A stretch of DNA of 64,000 nt from Sphingomonas sp. PP-F2F-G114-C0414. Its GTDB lineage: Bacteria; Pseudomonadota; Alphaproteobacteria; Sphingomonadales; Sphingomonadaceae. Under the pieces are notes generated by a model that was not told the origin of the DNA, ran no database searches, and was given only the letters and a program-made list of their open reading frames with translations. Below are positions 62,481 to 64,000 of the stretch, piece after piece. Position 1 is the first letter of the stretch, and every line of letters begins with the position of its first letter. The translations under genes and the position numbers were made by a program. The DNA lies in assembly GCF_003688595.1 (NCBI RefSeq), contig NZ_RCWT01000013.1:1-64000 (forward strand). Reading direction: 5' to 3'.

Positions 62481-64000
62481 CTAAGCCGCCGCCGCATCGT
62501 CCGATTGCAGGAACGAGACGAACAGGTCGGTCGACGACCGCAAATTTCGCGCGCTCGCTGCCAGGTCGCTGGCACTGCCCCGCACCGACGCCGACAATAA
62601 CGAGGCCGATCCCGCCGCCGCCGCCACGCCGTCGATCCGGGTGCCGATCTCGTCCGCCGCGTCGACCGCGCGCGCCGTACCCGCATCGACCTCCTGCGCC
62701 GTGAAGCGCTGCTCGCCAACCGCAGTCGCGATCCCCGATGCCGCCACCGAGACCTGGCCGATCGCGGTGTTGACGCTGCGCAGTTTCTCACCCGTATCTG
62801 CGACGCCTTCGCGGATCCCGGCGAGCAGCGTGCTGATCCGGTCGCTTGCCCGCTTGGTATCCGCCGACAGCACTTTCACTTCACCCGCGACGACCGCGAA
62901 CCCGCGCCCAGCGTCGCCCGCCCGTGCCGCCTCGATCGTCGCGTTCAGCGCCAGCAAATTGGTCTTGCTCGCCAGTTCGCGGATATCGTCGAGAAAGACC
63001 TCGATCTGGACCGCGTGATCCTCCAGCATCGCCACCGTCTGCACGCTGCGCTGCGCCTCCAGGCTTGCCACCACGGTCAATTCCGATTGCTGATCGGCCG
63101 CGATCGCGATCGTCCGGATCGATTCGGACAGGTCGCGGATCGACGACGCGACATGCGCTATGTCGCGCGCCGCCCGGCCTGCGCCCGATGCCGCCTCAAC
63201 CGCATCTTGGGTCGCGCCGCCGGTAACGTCCTCGAGCCGCACAGCCGCATGCTCTAGTCGTTCGGTCGCCTGACCGATGCTCTTCACCACCGACGTCACC
63301 GAGTGATCGAACTCGTTCGCCAGCGTCACCAGCTCGCCGCGCCGCTCGCTCGCGATCCGCGTCGCCTGGTCCTCGCGCTGCTGGCGTTCTCGCGCCGCCA
63401 CCGCCTCCGCCGCACGCGCCTGATGCATCGCCTCTTCGGTCCGCCGCTGACCGTCCTCCGCCAACTCCGTCAACTCGCGCGACCGCCGCAACGCCGCGCT
63501 CTGTGACCGAAACAGCCGCTCGAGCTGGATCGTCAGCACCGTCAACGCGCCGAATTGCAGCCCGACCGCCACGACATGAAAGATCACCCGGCCGAGATTG
63601 CCCGTGCCGGTGAACACGAATTCCGGGGCCCACCATTCGAGCGCAAGATGATGCGCTGCAGTCAGCACCGTCGCCAGCGCGATCGGCCGCCAGTCCGCCA
63701 ACATTACCAGCGCCGCCATCCCGACGAAGAAATACATGTGTGCATCCATCTGCCACGGATGCCCCTTGAGCAGGAAAACGAGCATTGCCGGGATCACCGC
63801 GGCGAGCGACCCCATTAACGTCCGGGCCTCGACATCGTAGCGCCCGCGGAGCGCCATCGCGGTCGGCCCCGCCGTGATGATGGCGCCGATGACCAACAGC
63901 GGGACGCTCGCGCCCGCGCCCAATACGGCGTTGCCTATCAGTAGCCCCCCCAGCGAAATCCAGCCGATCACCGCCCAGGCTTGGACGGCGCGACGCCGCA
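62481..64000 (-). CDS. Methyl-accepting chemotaxis protein (5' end beyond window)
   Basis: At least 505 residues; the frame stays open to the right edge, with [18 protein letters not shown] before the first Met-coded start at 63971, so the true start is probably outside. About six N-terminal TM helices form the sensory region. Then a coiled coil and the MCP signalling domain with the hairpin-tip signature [20 protein letters not shown] and [18 protein letters not shown]. No CheR-docking pentapeptide at the C-terminus. The ligand is unknown. Membrane-embedded sensor without a large periplasmic domain. Confidence 0.9.
   Translation of the reverse strand, partial: RRRAVQAWAVIGWISLGGLLIGNAVLGAGASVPLLVIGAIITAGPTAMALRGRYDVEARTLMGSLAAVIPAMLVFLLKGHPWQMDAHMYFFVGMAALVMLADWRPIALATVLTAAHHLALEWWAPEFVFTGTGNLGRVIFHVVAVGLQFGALTVLTIQLERLFRSQSAALRRSRELTELAEDGQRRTEEAMHQARAAEAVAARERQQREDQATRIASERRGELVTLANEFDHSVTSVVKSIGQATERLEHAAVRLEDVTGGATQDAVEAASGAGRAARDIAHVASSIRDLSESIRTIAIAADQQSELTVVASLEAQRSVQTVAMLEDHAVQIEVFLDDIRELASKTNLLALNATIEAARAGDAGRGFAVVAGEVKVLSADTKRASDRISTLLAGIREGVADTGEKLRSVNTAIGQVSVAASGIATAVGEQRFTAQEVDAGTARAVDAADEIGTRIDGVAAAAGSASLLSASVRGSASDLAASARNLRSSTDLFVSFLQSDDAAAA

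Overview
ORGANISM. The window reads as chromosomal DNA of a Sphingomonas-type alphaproteobacterium (Sphingomonadaceae). The DNA is high-GC. Genes are tightly packed, with ATGA, GTGA and TGATG junctions and several GTG or TTG starts. Gene neighbourhoods are alphaproteobacterial: a DUF4167 protein beside prmC-prfA-hisS, pyrE-pdxJ-acpS-lepB, coxBA-ctaB-ctaG-coxC-DUF983-SURF1-thrC, ALA synthase (C4 pathway) hemA, and a ybgC-tolQRAB-pal operon. The genus assignment is inference from gene content and order; no rRNA gene lies inside the window. LAYOUT. 1-367: control region carrying what looks like a leftward rRNA-operon promoter and a boxA antiterminator, so an rrn operon probably starts just outside the left edge. 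0.4-2.7 kb: polysaccharide flippase, CBS protein, small membrane protein. 2.8-7.7 kb (minus): DUF4167 protein, prmC, prfA, hisS. 7.8-18 kb: mostly plus-strand metabolism and membrane genes (M61 peptidase, ppa, acyltransferase, isoaspartyl peptidase, S1/P1 nuclease), interrupted by a minus block (GNAT, EamA permease, an AT-richer orphan gene, ispG). 18.2-23.2 kb (minus): Tol-Pal operon. 23.3-31.8 kb: VOC protein, lipoprotein, nitronate monooxygenase, lysC, ubiG and envelope glycosyltransferases. 32-36 kb (minus): pyrE-pdxJ-acpS-lepB-AI-2E-type permease. 36.3-47.5 kb (plus): cytochrome c oxidase structural and assembly genes, running on into thrC and an RNA-methyltransferase-like gene. 47.6-55.3 kb (mostly minus): agmatine deiminase, M28 peptidase, rpsD, trmJ with a GIY-YIG frame, nrdR, glyA, rpiB. 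55.5-58.3 kb (plus): lipoprotein, ECF-like sigma factor with its anti-sigma factor, DUF3429 protein, Uma2-type nuclease. 58.3-64 kb: hemA, murI, plsY, dprA and the C-terminal part of a methyl-accepting chemotaxis protein that runs off the right edge. HOW IT FITS TOGETHER. This is mainly a core-genome window: translation termination, lipid, cofactor and nucleotide synthesis, envelope constriction, and the aa3-type respiratory oxidase. No phage, IS element, CRISPR array or gene-cluster-type defence system was seen. WHAT STANDS OUT. At least 20 short palindromic elements (about 50-175 bp) sit between genes and inside operons. Most share one design: a short stem closed by a GAAN-type tetraloop, then CCCA, a variable core, then TGG or TGGG and the mirror-image stem. 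In three places these elements alter or blur gene starts (tolB, prmC, a GT-C glycosyltransferase), and in one they join a GIY-YIG domain in frame to TrmJ. A run of five consecutive hairpins ending in a strong intrinsic terminator follows coxA and may be a structured 3' RNA.
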